Positions 44,307 to 52,827 of a DNA stretch of 64,000 nt are shown one piece after another (the first letter of the stretch is position 1; each line of letters starts with the position of its first letter). Source of the DNA: Gammaproteobacteria bacterium (GTDB lineage Bacteria; Pseudomonadota; Gammaproteobacteria; Pseudomonadales; Pseudohongiellaceae); the NCBI GenBank assembly GCA_018661465.1, contig JABJIC010000028.1, positions 210,276 through 274,275 on the forward strand. The letters are read 5' to 3'. Below the pieces are notes generated by a model that made no database searches, had not been told where the DNA came from, and was given only the letters and a program-made list of their open reading frames with translations. The translations under genes were made by a program, and so were the position numbers.

Positions 44307-46022
44307 ATGAAGAGTCGCTCACTACTTAGTCTGATTCTGTTGCTATGCACAGGTTCATTGTTTGCCCAATCTTTGCCGCCGTACAATCCAGTTACCGAGG
44401 AAAGGTTGCAGAATCCTGAAGAAAGCAACTGGTTAATGTATCGAGGAACTTATGATTCACATGGTTATAGTCCTCTGGATCAGATTGATACTAGCAATGT
44501 AGAAGATCTGGTGCCGGTGTGGAGTTTTTCAACAGGGCTTAGAGAGGGGCATCAGGCACCTCCCATCGTAAATGATGGCTACATGTATGTGACGACTCCT
44601 CAGAATCATATTCTGGCAATCAACGCCCGTACCGGTGATTTGATCTGGCGCTATGTAAGGTACTTGCCGGATGACTTGCAGCAATTTCATCCAACAAATC
44701 GTGGTGTTGCCTTATTTGGTGATCGCGTCTACATGGCGACCGTAGATGCTTTCCTGGTTTCTCTCGATGCCCTAACAGGTGAAGTTATTTGGGAGGTAGC
44801 TGTTGAGGACTATTACAACGGCTATTACATGACCATGGCTCCACTAATCGCGGATGGGAAAGTAATGGTTGGGGTTTCCGGAGGAGAGTTAGGAATTCGT
44901 GGATTCGTTGCAGCCTTCGATGTGCTAACTGGCGAAGAAGCCTGGAAGACTTACACAATCCCTGCTCCTGGCGAGCCTGGTTCTGAGTCTTGGCCTGGGG
45001 ACACCTGGAAGACGGGTGGGGTGCCAGTTTGGTTAACCGGCTCCTATGACCCTGAATATAATATTGCCTATTGGGGCACAGGAAATGGTGGTCCCTGGAT
45101 GGGAGACACGCGTCCCGGTGATAACCTCTATTCGAGTTCGGTGATAGCTCTCGACGTTGCTACAGGTGAGCTCACCAGCCATCATCAATATCATTGGAAT
45201 GATTCATGGGATTGGGACGAGGTCTCTGCTCCACTATTGATCGATTACGAACGAAATGGCGAGACTGTAAATGGAATGGTTCATCCCGGTCGAAATGGAT
45301 ATCTGTGGTTTCTTGAGCGTGAAGAGGATGCCATTAATTTTGTTGAAGCCGATGCCTACGTTTATCAAGATGTTTTCACCAGCATAGATCCAGTCACTGG
45401 ACGTCCCGAATATGATATGACCAAGAAGCCGGGCACAGGCTACGAAGCCAGCTTTTGTCCATCACTCTGGGGTGGTAAAGACTGGCCACCAGCGGCTTTT
45501 AATCCTGAATCGCGGCTAATGTTTATTCCAGCAAACGACAATGTGTGCTCCACCATGGTGGGTGAAGAAGTTCAATATAGCCCAGGCCGATCCTATATGG
45601 GTCGAGGCACTTCGGAAAACGGAGGCTTCTTTGTTCGTCCTGGCACCGATCATGTGGGTGAGCTTCAGGCATGGAATGTGGATACAGGCGAACGTGCCTG
45701 GACTACCACTTTCGAAAGCCAAAACTGGGGGCCGGTTTTATCAACAGGCGGTGACTTGGTGTTTATGGGTGGCACCAATGATCGATACTTTCGTGCCTTC
45801 GATTCCAATACCGGCGAGACTCTCTGGGAGCAGCGAACCAACTCAGGTATTACCGGCGTTCCGGTGACCTATACCCTCGACGGCAAGCAATATGTGGCTG
45901 TTCAGTCCGGTTGGGGAGTTGATGCGCAACGAGAGCAGAACCTGCTGAATATGGCGAAGGGTGAAAACCATTATGTTCCACAAGGGGGCGTAATTTGGGT
46001 GTTCGCATTGCCCGATGAATAA
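44307..46022 (+). CDS. PQQ-dependent alcohol dehydrogenase-like quinoprotein, lanthanide-type signature
   Basis: Periplasmic quinoprotein of 571 residues with a signal peptide ending near SLFAQ. Predicted cofactor and metal residues follow the methanol/ethanol dehydrogenase pattern: Glu194 (SGGELGIRG), Asn260 (WGTGNGGPW), Asp302 with Asp304 (WDWDEV). The extra Asp two residues after the catalytic one matches lanthanide enzymes. The usual vicinal CC is absent (HPTNRGVALF occupies that site). Recurring motifs are ILAINARTGDLIW and VIALDVATGEL. It lies between a Rieske and a secreted VOC gene on the same strand, a different electron-transfer context from the two cytochrome-linked copies. Confidence 0.87.
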   Translation: MKSRSLLSLILLLCTGSLFAQSLPPYNPVTEERLQNPEESNWLMYRGTYDSHGYSPLDQIDTSNVEDLVPVWSFSTGLREGHQAPPIVNDGYMYVTTPQNHILAINARTGDLIWRYVRYLPDDLQQFHPTNRGVALFGDRVYMATVDAFLVSLDALTGEVIWEVAVEDYYNGYYMTMAPLIADGKVMVGVSGGELGIRGFVAAFDVLTGEEAWKTYTIPAPGEPGSESWPGDTWKTGGVPVWLTGSYDPEYNIAYWGTGNGGPWMGDTRPGDNLYSSSVIALDVATGELTSHHQYHWNDSWDWDEVSAPLLIDYERNGETVNGMVHPGRNGYLWFLEREEDAINFVEADAYVYQDVFTSIDPVTGRPEYDMTKKPGTGYEASFCPSLWGGKDWPPAAFNPESRLMFIPANDNVCSTMVGEEVQYSPGRSYMGRGTSENGGFFVRPGTDHVGELQAWNVDTGERAWTTTFESQNWGPVLSTGGDLVFMGGTNDRYFRAFDSNTGETLWEQRTNSGITGVPVTYTLDGKQYVAVQSGWGVDAQREQNLLNMAKGENHYVPQGGVIWVFALPDE

Positions 46023-46127
46023 TCGATATCAGCTTCCTGCAAGGGCCACTAAATTTTAGTCTGACGGTAATGCTCGGATGAGAATGGATTGAATTAAAAA
46101 GAAGAAGAGGAATGAGAGGAAAGAGAA

Positions 46128-46643
46128 ATGAATGAATTAGCCGCTATCGAAAACCTGGTAGATCAGTTTGAAAATAAAAAAATGACTCGCAGGCAGTTAG
46201 TAGCTTCTCTGATTGCTGCAACCGGTGCGGCGGCATTGCCAGGTGTGGCGAGTGCTCAGCAAGCGGCGCCAGTGGCCATAGGCCGCTCTATGAATCATGT
46301 TTCTCTTTCAGTTAATGACGTGAATCGATCCGCTGATTTCTATAATCGAGTTCTCGGCATGGAGATTATTTCCAGGCCTGCAAATGGCGGCCTAAACATG
46401 GGTTTGGGAGATGAGAGTTTTCTTGGTCTGTATGAGTTATCTAACCCAGGAGGAATGCATCATATGTGTATCGGGGTTGATGACTACAATGCCGATGCCC
46501 TCGCCGAGAAATTACAGGATCATGGCATTGCAGCCAACGTTAACCGAGATCCTGCAAACCGTACCAGTGGGGGTGATCAGCTTTATTTCCCCGACCCTGA
46601 TGGCATTTCGGTACAGCTCGCCCAGCACGGCTACCTGGGCTAG
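46128..46643 (+). CDS. Exported VOC (glyoxalase/bleomycin-resistance) family protein
   Basis: VOC-fold protein of 171 residues, preceded by TRRQLVASLIAATGAAALPGVASAQ, a likely Tat or Sec signal. The VOC unit shows MNHVSLSVNDVNRSADFYNRVLGM with the first metal His, MHHMCIGVDD with the second-half His, and YFPDPDGISVQL with the final Gln-type position. Periplasmic VOC proteins are uncommon and their substrates mostly unknown; it follows the quinoprotein by 105 bp. Its stop overlaps the stop of the convergent methyltransferase gene. Confidence 0.83.
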   Translation: MNELAAIENLVDQFENKKMTRRQLVASLIAATGAAALPGVASAQQAAPVAIGRSMNHVSLSVNDVNRSADFYNRVLGMEIISRPANGGLNMGLGDESFLGLYELSNPGGMHHMCIGVDDYNADALAEKLQDHGIAANVNRDPANRTSGGDQLYFPDPDGISVQLAQHGYLG

Positions 46644-47425
46644 TTTCTAGTCTGTAGTTTCAAGAGGAAACGATCTGTATTTCTTCCCAACATTGGGTCA
46701 AATACAGGTCTCCTGCGTCTGTCTCTGGAATTGGCTAATAACTCACTGTCCCCAACAAGGATCAGGCCCGCTTCCTCGGCCAATCGAATTGCTTGTTGTT
46801 TTTCCATGCGGTGAAGTCTCGAATTATCTTGACCCGAATCACCTTGATGATCGATCACCCCGATTATTCCTCCAGGCTTGAGCAGGCTTTTGAGGTGTTC
46901 GAGCAGGGCAGCAGCATAGGCGCTGTTGTTATTGTCATTGTGAAAGTCGTGAAGAATTTGCACTAGCATGATTGCATCGAGGGATGCCGGCTCAATGCTT
47001 AGCTCGAAAAATCCCTCTCTAAGATGATTAACGTTTTCAAGTGGGATTCTGTTAATTGCATCATCCAGGGTATCTGCCAATGAATACATCTGCCTGATGT
47101 CTTCCACGTTAGAACCCATTGCAGGGTTTTGTGCATAGACAATTCCAGTATCGCCCACGGCATGGGACAAGATATAGCTGTAGTAGCCATCCGCGGCATA
47201 GATGTCCAACACCTTCATTCCGGGTTTAATCCCCAAAAATTCAATTACCTGCGCGGGCTTGCGCACTTCATCTCTAAGAAAATGACTTATGTCACGTTGG
47301 GGGTTTTCCAGTGCCTGCTGTATTGTTTGCGACTCCGCGGCAAGCAAGCCTGTGGGAAGCAACAGCAGCATAAGGTAGGCGATTGAGTTTCTTGCTGAAT
47401 GTGGATAATTAGATTGTTCAGTCAT
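46640..47425 (-). CDS. Exported class I SAM-dependent methyltransferase-like protein
   Basis: Methyltransferase fold of 261 residues. An N-terminal hydrophobic segment ending LLAAESQ looks like a signal peptide. SAM motif I is degenerate (KVLDIYAADGYYSYIL), followed by IMLVQILHDFHND and LLKPGGIIGVIDHQ as motifs II and III. Secreted methyltransferase-like proteins of this kind are widespread in marine Proteobacteria but uncharacterised, and SAM supply in the periplasm is unproven. It ends the minus-strand run headed by the YtkA-like and MauG-like genes, with a 12-bp gap. Confidence 0.78.
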   Translation of the reverse strand: MTEQSNYPHSARNSIAYLMLLLLPTGLLAAESQTIQQALENPQRDISHFLRDEVRKPAQVIEFLGIKPGMKVLDIYAADGYYSYILSHAVGDTGIVYAQNPAMGSNVEDIRQMYSLADTLDDAINRIPLENVNHLREGFFELSIEPASLDAIMLVQILHDFHNDNNNSAYAAALLEHLKSLLKPGGIIGVIDHQGDSGQDNSRLHRMEKQQAIRLAEEAGLILVGDSELLANSRDRRRRPVFDPMLGRNTDRFLLKLQTRN

Positions 47426-47437
47426 GGAGTGACTATG

Positions 47438-48742
47438 TCAGTTGGAGGTTTCGTCAGTTGGAGGTTTCAACCACTTATCTTCAGTTGCGAGTGGAGCGGT
47501 AAGAGTGAGTACAAAGTCCCTCAGTTGGCGCAGTTGATTAGAGCGTAAGCCTAGGGGCTTGGCTTCATTATGATTCAGCATAGAAGTAGGAGCTTCATTG
47601 TAATGCACCATAACATCATCAAGGGTTTGTAATTGCCCGCCATGCATATAGGGTGCTGACAGACTTACGTTTCGAAGAGTGGGTGTTTTTTGTGCGCCAA
47701 CCAAGTCATTTTCATCCCGGGCAAAACGTAGTTCCATGCACTGGGAAGGGGAAGCATCGCTGAATTCTCCAAGGCAATTGAGGGGGTCGTTTCTAGCAGT
47801 GCGAATACCATCGTATCTGCCCATGGGCGGCAGCTGTCCCGAAATAGCCAGAACTCCAGTGTTATGAAAATCATGGTTGGTAAGCAAAGGTCCATTGTGG
47901 CAACTGATGCATTGGGCTTGATCGATAAATAGGTTCAATCCCGCTATTTCAGAATCACTCAATAAATCTGCCTGTCTGGTAGCGGAGCTATTCTCCAATT
48001 GCTCAACGTATTCGTCGAAACGTGCAGGGCCAGGAACAATCTTTCGTTGGTAAGCGGCAAGCGCTTTGCCGATATTACTAAAGATTCGAGTAATGATTTT
48101 TTGACTGTTTGGACTCATGGCGGACCATGCTTGCTGACGAGATTGATTGCCCAGGGGGGAGGCAGACTGAGGCAGGCGCAAGCTGTCTAGATCGGGGAAG
48201 GGGCCGAACACCGCTTCGTATAATTGCACATAGTTCTCATCGCTGGCGATCAGTCTGCTTATCTCGACACGATCCGAATCATGCTCGACTCCTGCTTCCA
48301 GAGGAGCCAATGCCTGTGACCATTGACTATCTTTTCGCCCGTCCCAATAGAACCAAGGGCTATAGGATAGGCCTACCAGGCTGGGAGTATGCCTCGGTCC
48401 AACACTAACGCCGGCGGCCAGCTCCAAGCCGTCTGCAAACATAAGCTCCGGTACGTGGCAGGTGGCGCAAGCTACAGCATTATTACTGCTGAAGCGGGTG
48501 TCAAAAAAGAATCTATGACCAAAGTTGGCAGCCGCTTCATTGTCGGCCACTGCATTGCTCGGGTCGGCGGGTAATTCTGGGAGTTGGCTCAGCGATAGCG
48601 AGCGAATTAGAGAGAGTTGCTCTTCGTTCCAGTCATCAGCCAATGGGGGAGAATAGAATCTCCATGCAGCTAGCAACAAGATCGCAGCTATCACTACTAT
48701 CGCTACGCTTCTAACGGCTACTGAGGAATAGGCATTCTTCAT
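47438..48742 (-). CDS. Di-heme cytochrome c peroxidase/MauG-family protein
   Basis: Exported di-heme protein of 434 residues with an N-terminal membrane anchor or signal (VRSVAIVVIAAILLLAAW). Two heme sites are CATCH (about 92-96) and CISCH (about 278-282), in a CcpA/MauG layout with FFFDTRFSSNN before the first heme and TPTLRNVSLSAPYMHGG near the C-terminus. That places it with peroxidases that use a high-spin N-terminal heme or with MauG-like oxidases. Its ATG overlaps the stop of the upstream gene (TAATG). Likely substrates are hydrogen peroxide or a modified protein partner. Confidence 0.9.
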   Translation of the reverse strand: MKNAYSSVAVRSVAIVVIAAILLLAAWRFYSPPLADDWNEEQLSLIRSLSLSQLPELPADPSNAVADNEAAANFGHRFFFDTRFSSNNAVACATCHVPELMFADGLELAAGVSVGPRHTPSLVGLSYSPWFYWDGRKDSQWSQALAPLEAGVEHDSDRVEISRLIASDENYVQLYEAVFGPFPDLDSLRLPQSASPLGNQSRQQAWSAMSPNSQKIITRIFSNIGKALAAYQRKIVPGPARFDEYVEQLENSSATRQADLLSDSEIAGLNLFIDQAQCISCHNGPLLTNHDFHNTGVLAISGQLPPMGRYDGIRTARNDPLNCLGEFSDASPSQCMELRFARDENDLVGAQKTPTLRNVSLSAPYMHGGQLQTLDDVMVHYNEAPTSMLNHNEAKPLGLRSNQLRQLRDFVLTLTAPLATEDKWLKPPTDETSN

Positions 48743-49224
48743 TATAGTTTAAATTCAATTGTAGCGAGTTCAACTCGCCCGCCATGCTCTATGGAAAATT
48801 GAAGCTCCCATAAACCGGGCATATGAAAGCGAATCCCTTCCATCAAATACAATCCGGGTTCCAATTCCTCCGTCACTTGAGCCTGGGTGGGTAGCCCGTG
48901 ATCGTGCTCCGGCATACCGCCGTTCATTGTGATAGAGGCGCCTGAAATTACGCCACCGGATTCGCTTAAGCGAATATGCCAGCTATGCATCAAATTTATT
49001 TGAAGGGGGTCAAGCTGACTGAAAATTTCGATTTGTATGCCGCTAGCACTGCTGCCGTTGAGGGTGGCAGCTTGTGCATTTTCTCCATGGGAGAAATTAG
49101 TCAGGGACATGCACAGTCCAAGCAGTAGGATGTTGGGACGTAGCAGGATAACTGAGCGAATGACTGACTGAATAGTTGAGTGCATTTTTATATGAGTTGG
49201 CAGTGGAAATAGGCTGCCAATCAT
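48742..49224 (-). CDS. Exported YtkA/FixH-like small protein
   Basis: Small exported protein, up to 160 residues. ATG 49185 is an alternative start that still leaves a hydrophobic signal region. The mature part resembles the YtkA-like domain: QINLMHSWHIRLSESGG, then SITMNGGMPEHDHGLPTQ, where the Met and His cluster could bind copper, and FHMPGLWELQFSIEHGG. YtkA/FixH-type domains occur near oxidases and copper proteins. Translational coupling to the di-heme peroxidase suggests a role in its maturation or in metal supply. Confidence 0.7.
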   Translation of the reverse strand: MIGSLFPLPTHIKMHSTIQSVIRSVILLRPNILLLGLCMSLTNFSHGENAQAATLNGSSASGIQIEIFSQLDPLQINLMHSWHIRLSESGGVISGASITMNGGMPEHDHGLPTQAQVTEELEPGLYLMEGIRFHMPGLWELQFSIEHGGRVELATIEFKL

Positions 49225-49293
49225 ACGGGATTAGGGGCGAAGATTCATCTCGGCAAAGCGACTATTCAGAAAAATGGCTACTTAGAAAAGCGG

Positions 49294-50031
49294 CTATGAC
49301 TTCTCGAAATGAAATTCTTCTAGCTTGATGTCGTCGAGACCAATCTGGTCGAAAGGGTTTTCCATGGCTTCCTGGACGTTATAGAGAGATATCAGAATGA
49401 AGCCGTGAATACATGCCAGAGAATAGACGATAAGCGGATTACTGGCGCTGAGGTCGTTTATAAGAGTGGGGACAAAAATAAAAGGGAAAATATAAATAAA
49501 AACCAGACAGTAAGCTCTCAAGCTAATAGGTGTGCCGTGCATCTTTAGGCCCACTGTGTTCTCGATGCTCTCGTGGACATCCTTAAGGAAGCGAATAATT
49601 TTCAAAGCAACCCCATTGGAAATTTCCGCACGGTGATTATTTACGAAATCATAAACTTCGTTAAGTTTTTCGCGCACCGAGTGCGAGCTGTACTCGCCAC
49701 CTCTTAATACATTGAAAAACAGTATTGAAATTTCTCGCAACTTTTCAGCTACAACAATTTTGTCTTCGTCTGAGAGTTTATTGTTGTTAGCAAAGCAATA
49801 ATAAACTGCATTGAGGGATGACTTAAATATACTCAGAAGTTTGATGATACTGTCTCTGCGTTTGAATGCTTCGCGGATCGTAAATACCAAGGGAAAAATT
49901 ACAGCAATACTGAACAGGGTGACATTAAGATTGAAACTAAAATTGAATTGAAAGCACAGCCAGGTAATAACTAGGCAGAGTATGAGTACATGCGCGGTTT
50001 TCTGGTCGATAATAGCGAAGTACTTATGCAT
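49294..50031 (-). CDS. Membrane protein, possible divergent bestrophin-like anion channel
   Basis: Membrane protein of 245 residues with a pair of hydrophobic helices at the N-terminus (about 14-55), a central helical cytosolic part, and another pair near the C-terminus (about 172-215). The C-terminal EAMENPFDQIGLDDIKLEEF resembles the conserved NPFG-D-DLPLD-like segment of bacterial bestrophins (UPF0187), which form chloride channels. The rest is too divergent for certainty. It is divergent from the CotH-like gene with 263 bp between the start codons. Confidence 0.55.
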   Translation of the reverse strand: MHKYFAIIDQKTAHVLILCLVITWLCFQFNFSFNLNVTLFSIAVIFPLVFTIREAFKRRDSIIKLLSIFKSSLNAVYYCFANNNKLSDEDKIVVAEKLREISILFFNVLRGGEYSSHSVREKLNEVYDFVNNHRAEISNGVALKIIRFLKDVHESIENTVGLKMHGTPISLRAYCLVFIYIFPFIFVPTLINDLSASNPLIVYSLACIHGFILISLYNVQEAMENPFDQIGLDDIKLEEFHFEKS

Positions 50032-50294
50032 GCGAGCGTGGTTCCAATTTATTCATATCAGGCGCTGATGCTAATCAAGATAGTGTTCAATGTAAATTCA
50101 AATTTTCAATTAAATCATGAAGAAAGGCAGTAAAAATAGCTTTGTGGCATCAGCTGATCTCAGTTGCGGGTCATCAGGGTTGGGAGTAAACTGGCTATTC
50201 ATTGGAAAAAGAACTGCTGTTCAAGCCCCTGGCGGCTCTACTCAAGTCTTCAGCCTGAGCGAATCTGCCACTATACACCCAGGTATTTATAGTT

Positions 50295-51329
50295 ATGCGT
50301 GCTCTGCTTTTGATATTCATATTGGGCTTCCTTAGCCCCGCAGTATTCTCCGCTGAGGTGAGGGATCCTCTTTTTGCTTCATCTGATGTTTTGGAGATTA
50401 CTCTCACCGGTCCCTTTGACCGGATTGATGATGAGCGTGATAAAGAGCAGGAATATCCAGGCACCATTTCCTATGTTGATGATAATGGTAGCCAGATAAG
50501 CCTTGATGTTGATTTCTCTGTGCGGGGTAATTGGCGATTAAGGAAGGACAACTGTAGCTATTCTCAGTTGTGGCTGGACCTCAAGCGTTCTCAAACGCCC
50601 GGCACTTTGTTTGAGAATCAGAATCGATTGAAACTTGTTGTTCAGTGTCGTCGACAAGATAACTATGCAGGTTTAGTTGCAAAAGAATATCAGGCATACA
50701 AAATATTTGAGGAGTTGTCGGAATTCAACTACGACACTCGATTCTCGCAGGTCAATTATGTAGACAGCGAAGAGGAAGGTCGAGACCGAAGTCATGTAGC
50801 CTTTTTTATCGAACATCAGAATAGTCTCGCTGACAAATTCAGCATGGAAGAAGTGGAGCTTAACGCTGTTTTTTATGGTGAGATAAATCCAATTCAAGCA
50901 AGCGTTGTTGCGCTATTTATGTTCATGATTGGGAATACGGATTTTTCGGTTGCTCAGGCTCAGGAGGGTGATGAGTGCTGTCATAACGTTAAACTGTTAG
51001 TAAAGGAACCGCGGGAGTATTTCCCAATTCCCTATGACTTCGACTCATCCGGTTTTGTAGAAGCAAGTTACGCAGCGCCCCCGGGTTTCAATCTTCGAAA
51101 CTCCAGAGAGAGGCTTTTCAGGGGTTATTGCGCTCATCGGGAATCCATACCTGAAGCGATAGCTACATTTATGGATGCTAGAGAAGCCATTGAAGAAATA
51201 ATCAATAATTCTGAGCTTCTCAGTGCGAGAGCCAAGCGTCGTAACCAAGGATTTATAGAAGATTTTTATGATGTGCTTGGAAGCGAACGACAACTTGAAA
51301 GGCAGATATACAGTGATTGTCGCGGATAA
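50295..51329 (+). CDS. Exported CotH/HipA-type atypical-kinase-like protein
   Basis: Usually annotated as hypothetical. A signal peptide (to about residue 20, FSAEV) leads into FSVRGNWR (about 74-81), then RLKLVVQC and DNYAGLVAKEYQAYKIFEEL, comparable with the N-lobe of CotH-type kinases (RGN, then K-x-x-L-K). The C-lobe shows MIGNTDFS (Asp216), HNVKLL (Asn231) and PIPYDFDSSG (Asp248/250). That spacing of GNTD, H-N and YDxD resembles the catalytic and metal-binding loops of HipA/CotH atypical kinases. Several cysteines (87, 118, 228, 229) fit a periplasmic location. It ends three bases before a secreted phosphatase gene. Confidence 0.6.
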   Translation: MRALLLIFILGFLSPAVFSAEVRDPLFASSDVLEITLTGPFDRIDDERDKEQEYPGTISYVDDNGSQISLDVDFSVRGNWRLRKDNCSYSQLWLDLKRSQTPGTLFENQNRLKLVVQCRRQDNYAGLVAKEYQAYKIFEELSEFNYDTRFSQVNYVDSEEEGRDRSHVAFFIEHQNSLADKFSMEEVELNAVFYGEINPIQASVVALFMFMIGNTDFSVAQAQEGDECCHNVKLLVKEPREYFPIPYDFDSSGFVEASYAAPPGFNLRNSRERLFRGYCAHRESIPEAIATFMDAREAIEEIINNSELLSARAKRRNQGFIEDFYDVLGSERQLERQIYSDCRG

Positions 51330-51332
51330 CAT

Positions 51333-52487
51333 ATGAGTATTTTTGTAATGAACTACTCGATAGTGAACTACAGCCGTTCAACCTTACTGGTACTGGCGAC
51401 TCTGTTTCTGAGTTTTAGTTTCGCTCAGGGCGAGCTGCAAGGCGAGTGGCAAGACGTTGAAAGGATTGTCGCTGTTGGTGATATTCACGGAGATTACGAA
51501 AACTATATTCGTGTATTAGGGGATGCAGGGATAGTAAATCGACGCGGGAATTGGATCGCCGAGGAAACGCATTTCGTGCAATTAGGAGATCTTCCTGATC
51601 GCGGCCCTGATAGCTATAAAATCATTGAGCATATGAAGCAGCTTGAGATGCAGGCAGAAAAAGATGGTGGCCGTGTTCATGCCTTGATTGGAAATCATGA
51701 AGCGATGAATATTTACGGGGATTTGCGGTACGTACACCCGGGTGAGTTTAGAGCTCTTCGTTCTCGCAACGCGCGTCTTTTACAGGACGAACTCTATGAC
51801 GGTCACATTGCCAGAAGGATGGAGGCTGATTCTGAATTCAGATCCTCTGACGATTATCGAGATCAGTTTAATGCTCTATATCCGCTTGGTTATGTAGAGC
51901 ATCGAATTCACTGGGCACCTGATGGTGTGCTGGGCTCCTGGGTAGTAGGGCACAATACCCTCATAAAAATTAATCGAAGCCTGTTTGTTCATGGCGGGGT
52001 TGCTCCCTCTATGCTGGAGTTGAGCATCTCTGAAATAAATCAGCAGGTGCGAACTGAATTGAACGGTAACTTGCCTGAAGAATATGGCCTGTCGGAAAAA
52101 GATGATGGGCCGTTGTGGTATCGAGGGCTGTCCAGTAACGAGGAAGCTATGGAGGCTGAGCATGTCGAGAAGGTATTGGAAACCTTCGATGTGGATAGAA
52201 TAGTTGTCGGTCACACTCCCATGCTCGGAACCATAGTTCCTCGCTTCGAAGGCAAGGTTCTGGTGATCGATACTGGTATATCAGAGTATTACGGCGCGCA
52301 ATTGGGTAGTTTGCTTATCGAAGGAGATAATGTGATTGCCGTTCAGAGAGGAGAGCAGTTGGAAATTCCCGAAGGAAAGGAAGATCTGCTACCGTTTTTC
52401 AAATCCGTCTTGGAGTTGGAGCCGGATTCGAGTCAGCTCAGAATGAAAGTTAATTCTCTCAGTGAGTTGGATGCTCTGGATATATAG
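51333..52487 (+). CDS. Exported PPP-family metallophosphoesterase (Shewanella-like phosphatase type)
   Basis: Metallophosphatase of 384 residues with a signal peptide (TLLVLATLFLSFSFAQ). PPP signature motifs are complete: GDIHGDY (about 49-55), GDLPDRGPDS (85-94), GNHEAMN (120-126) and a later VVGHTPM and DTGIS. Shewanella-like phosphatases with this pattern act on phosphotyrosine or phosphoserine proteins in vitro. Predicted location is the periplasm. It starts three bases after the CotH-like gene, so a kinase/phosphatase pair is possible. ATG 51348 is an alternative start. Confidence 0.87.
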   Translation: MSIFVMNYSIVNYSRSTLLVLATLFLSFSFAQGELQGEWQDVERIVAVGDIHGDYENYIRVLGDAGIVNRRGNWIAEETHFVQLGDLPDRGPDSYKIIEHMKQLEMQAEKDGGRVHALIGNHEAMNIYGDLRYVHPGEFRALRSRNARLLQDELYDGHIARRMEADSEFRSSDDYRDQFNALYPLGYVEHRIHWAPDGVLGSWVVGHNTLIKINRSLFVHGGVAPSMLELSISEINQQVRTELNGNLPEEYGLSEKDDGPLWYRGLSSNEEAMEAEHVEKVLETFDVDRIVVGHTPMLGTIVPRFEGKVLVIDTGISEYYGAQLGSLLIEGDNVIAVQRGEQLEIPEGKEDLLPFFKSVLELEPDSSQLRMKVNSLSELDALDI

Positions 52488-52545
52488 TTAGGTAAACTGC
52501 TTTCGACTAGACTAACTGTTGCTAACACATATAAAGAACAGACAT

Positions 52546-52582
52546 AAAAAAAGGCAGATTCATTTAATGAGTCTGCCTTTTT
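52546..52582. terminator. Bidirectional intrinsic terminator
   Basis: GGCAGATTCAT, TTA loop, ATGAGTCTGCC: an 11-pair stem with one wobble, flanked by A7 and T5 so it can end both the phosphatase operon (+) and the cold-shock gene (-). Confidence 0.92.
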
Positions 52583-52617
52583 GTTATTAAGCGTTAGCCT
52601 AATAATGCGAGATGCTA

Positions 52618-52827
52618 CTAGATAGCAGTAATCTCTTCAGCCTGTGGGCCTTTCTGACCATTTGTAACAACAAATTCAACACGCTGGCCTTCGGCTAGAG
52701 TCTTGAAACCGTCGCCAACAATAGCGCTGAAATGTGCAAATACGTCTGGTCCGCCTTCGCGTTCGATAAAACCAAAACCCTTGCTTTCGTTGAACCACTT
52801 AACTGTTCCAGTGATTTTGTCTGACAT
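52618..52827 (-). CDS. CspA-family cold-shock protein
   Basis: Single cold-shock domain of 69 residues that binds single-stranded RNA and DNA. The RNP1 motif KGFGFIE and RNP2-like DVFAHFSAI are intact, starting from the typical [21 protein letters not shown] precedes the ATG. A strong promoter about 150 bp upstream implies a long 5' leader, as in E. coli cspA. Whether it is cold-inducible or constitutive cannot be told from the protein. Confidence 0.95.
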   Translation of the reverse strand: MSDKITGTVKWFNESKGFGFIEREGGPDVFAHFSAIVGDGFKTLAEGQRVEFVVTNGQKGPQAEEITAI

